This document shows, piece by piece, positions 62,898-64,000 of a stretch of 64,000 bases of DNA. The position numbers and the translations under genes are program-made. The notes under the pieces are model-generated. The model made no database searches. It had not been told where the DNA came from and saw nothing but the letters and a program-made list of their open reading frames with translations. Origin of the DNA: Pycnococcus provasolii (taxonomy: Eukaryota > Chlorophyta > Pseudoscourfieldiophyceae > Pseudoscourfieldiales); NCBI GenBank assembly GCA_049487715.1, contig CP150563.1, positions 434,001 to 498,000 of the forward strand. The letters run 5' to 3'. Every line of letters begins with the position of its first letter. The first letter of the stretch is position 1.

Positions 62898-64000
62898 ATG
62901 TCGTACGCGCACGCGCTCGCGGGTGCGGATGCCCTTTTAAGAATTAACGCGCGCACGTCGGAACTGCTCACGCAACTACATATATCGTCGTCGCGATCAG
63001 ACCTGTACGGCTCGGAAAATTCTTTGAGAACGTCCGCACTCGCGAGACTTGCGGCCGTCGTTCCCGCCATAGAAACGAGAAAACAGTCCTTCCTTTCCAA
63101 CTACGAAAGGTCGAAACTTGAACTCGAGTCGAGATTCGCGCACATGAACGAGGCGGCGGCTCACGTCAACTACGGCGCGATGAACGGCCAGCGCGATGCC
63201 AAACAAACTAGGGCTAAGAGGAGATTCCAGCAAGCTGCATCGGCAGCTGCCATCATCAACACCTTAGACGAAGATGCGGCGAACACTGTCGGCTACAACG
63301 CAGTCGACGCGCCAACGACGCCCGAACAGGGCAACGAAAGTAACGCTACGAAGGCGGCCGATGGGAGAAGGCCGAGGTCAGCGGCGTCGCCACAGCCGCA
63401 AGCGAAGTCGGAAGGCGAAGTGCTCGCTGGGACACTGCGCGCTGTGGGTGGCGACGGTGCACAGGCGGCACTGGAACATATGGAAGAGCATAACGACCAG
63501 GACAAAAACAACGTCGAACTCGGTGACGAAGAAGTCTGGGCGACACCACGGCCACCGCCAAGGACCACGTTGCAGCGCGTCGCGTACCTGCTTTCTCCGC
63601 GTACAAGAGGCACCTGCGACGCCTGTGACGCCGCGCACGACGCTAGTGTGCGTGCGGCTGCGACAGCGAAAGAGGCGCGCGACGATGCCGCGGCGAAGGA
63701 ACGGGGCGCAGAGCGCGACGAGGCGTACCGCAAACACCTCGAGGAAACCATGGAAAAGCATTTTCAGCAGCAAGACGAGACACAGGAGCACGAGCAAGAC
63801 GAGCGCGCGGTCCTCACTCCTCTCGAGCTTCGCGACGCGCACGCGCATGCTGCGGAGGCTGCAAAGCTTAGCGCGGACATTGCAAGTGCGAGGAAGGCAA
63901 CGGCGGCATCCGCTCTGGCCACGTCGACGTCGGCGAGACTCGCGTGCACAGAGGCGGCACAGGCCCGAGACAGTGCGCTAACGGCGAGTGCCGCCCGGCT
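62898..64000 (+). CDS. Coiled-coil protein with RPRSA motif (3' truncated)
   Basis: Open from ATG 62898 to the window end, 367 codons, no stop. The first ~120 residues are helical (SYAHALAGADALLRIN, RLAAVVPAIETRKQ), then a low-complexity region with RRPRSAA, two CxxC-type cysteines (GTCDACDAAH), and a long Ala/Glu/Arg coiled coil continuing past the end. Divergent partner 59752-62007 has the same style (coiled coil plus RPxSA), suggesting a functionally linked pair. No family recognised. Confidence 0.7.
   Translation, partial: MSYAHALAGADALLRINARTSELLTQLHISSSRSDLYGSENSLRTSALARLAAVVPAIETRKQSFLSNYERSKLELESRFAHMNEAAAHVNYGAMNGQRDAKQTRAKRRFQQAASAAAIINTLDEDAANTVGYNAVDAPTTPEQGNESNATKAADGRRPRSAASPQPQAKSEGEVLAGTLRAVGGDGAQAALEHMEEHNDQDKNNVELGDEEVWATPRPPPRTTLQRVAYLLSPRTRGTCDACDAAHDASVRAAATAKEARDDAAAKERGAERDEAYRKHLEETMEKHFQQQDETQEHEQDERAVLTPLELRDAHAHAAEAAKLSADIASARKATAASALATSTSARLACTEAAQARDSALTASAAR

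Overview
The window is nuclear DNA from a unicellular eukaryote, most likely a small green-lineage (prasinophyte-grade) alga. Genes are dense, on both strands, mostly monocistronic and intron-poor, with GC-rich third positions and Ser/Ala-rich targeting peptides. There are no operons, Shine-Dalgarno sites or prokaryotic mobile elements. Three things point to a plastid-bearing green alga: an AMY3-like alpha-amylase with two CBM45-type starch-binding domains, a uracil phosphoribosyltransferase with a plastid-like leader, and a CreA-family protein behind a targeting-type leader. The species is not determined; the interstitial telomere-type repeats are TTAGGG.

Layout. 0-10 kb: 3' half of a PMCA/ACA-type Ca2+-ATPase, a LYCHOS/GPR155-like PIN-transporter/7TM fusion, an ankyrin-RMT2 arginine methyltransferase, a spliced GATA-like zinc-finger gene, UPRT and a four-TM orphan. 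10-20 kb: FAD oxidoreductase, mitochondrial-type HslV protease, ATG8, and a 1343-residue starch amylase. 20-30 kb: MFS carrier, a secreted Tyr-rich protein with exon-encoded leucine-rich repeats, a FUSC/ALMT-like channel with an EF-hand, and ferroportin. 30-44 kb: DUF3431-like secreted protein, an orphan nuclear-type protein, spliced CreA, a beta-propeller-like protein, ETF-alpha, spliced D-lactate dehydrogenase, VAC14, and a decayed coding region. 44-58 kb: one giant four-exon gene predicted to encode a ~4.4-kDa-residue-scale (about 4,393 aa) surface protein. 58-64 kb: LZIC, a small spliced conserved protein, and two divergent coiled-coil genes.

How the genes fit together. No single pathway is encoded. 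Several products serve membrane and organelle housekeeping: vacuolar PI(3,5)P2 scaffolding (VAC14), autophagy (ATG8), nutrient sensing (LYCHOS-like), Ca2+ and iron export, and mitochondrial electron transfer (ETF-alpha, D-LDH). 

The most unusual observations are the giant surface protein carrying tandem Erv46/ERGIC3-like cysteine motifs, TTAGGG/TTCGGG arrays lying repeatedly in the 5' flanks of genes, a pair of abutting palindromes in a gene-free stretch, recurrent intergenic 8-9-mers, and LRR-sized exons with GTACGT donors. Splice junctions were inferred by eye from reading-frame continuity and GT/AG sites; no alignment or transcript was available.
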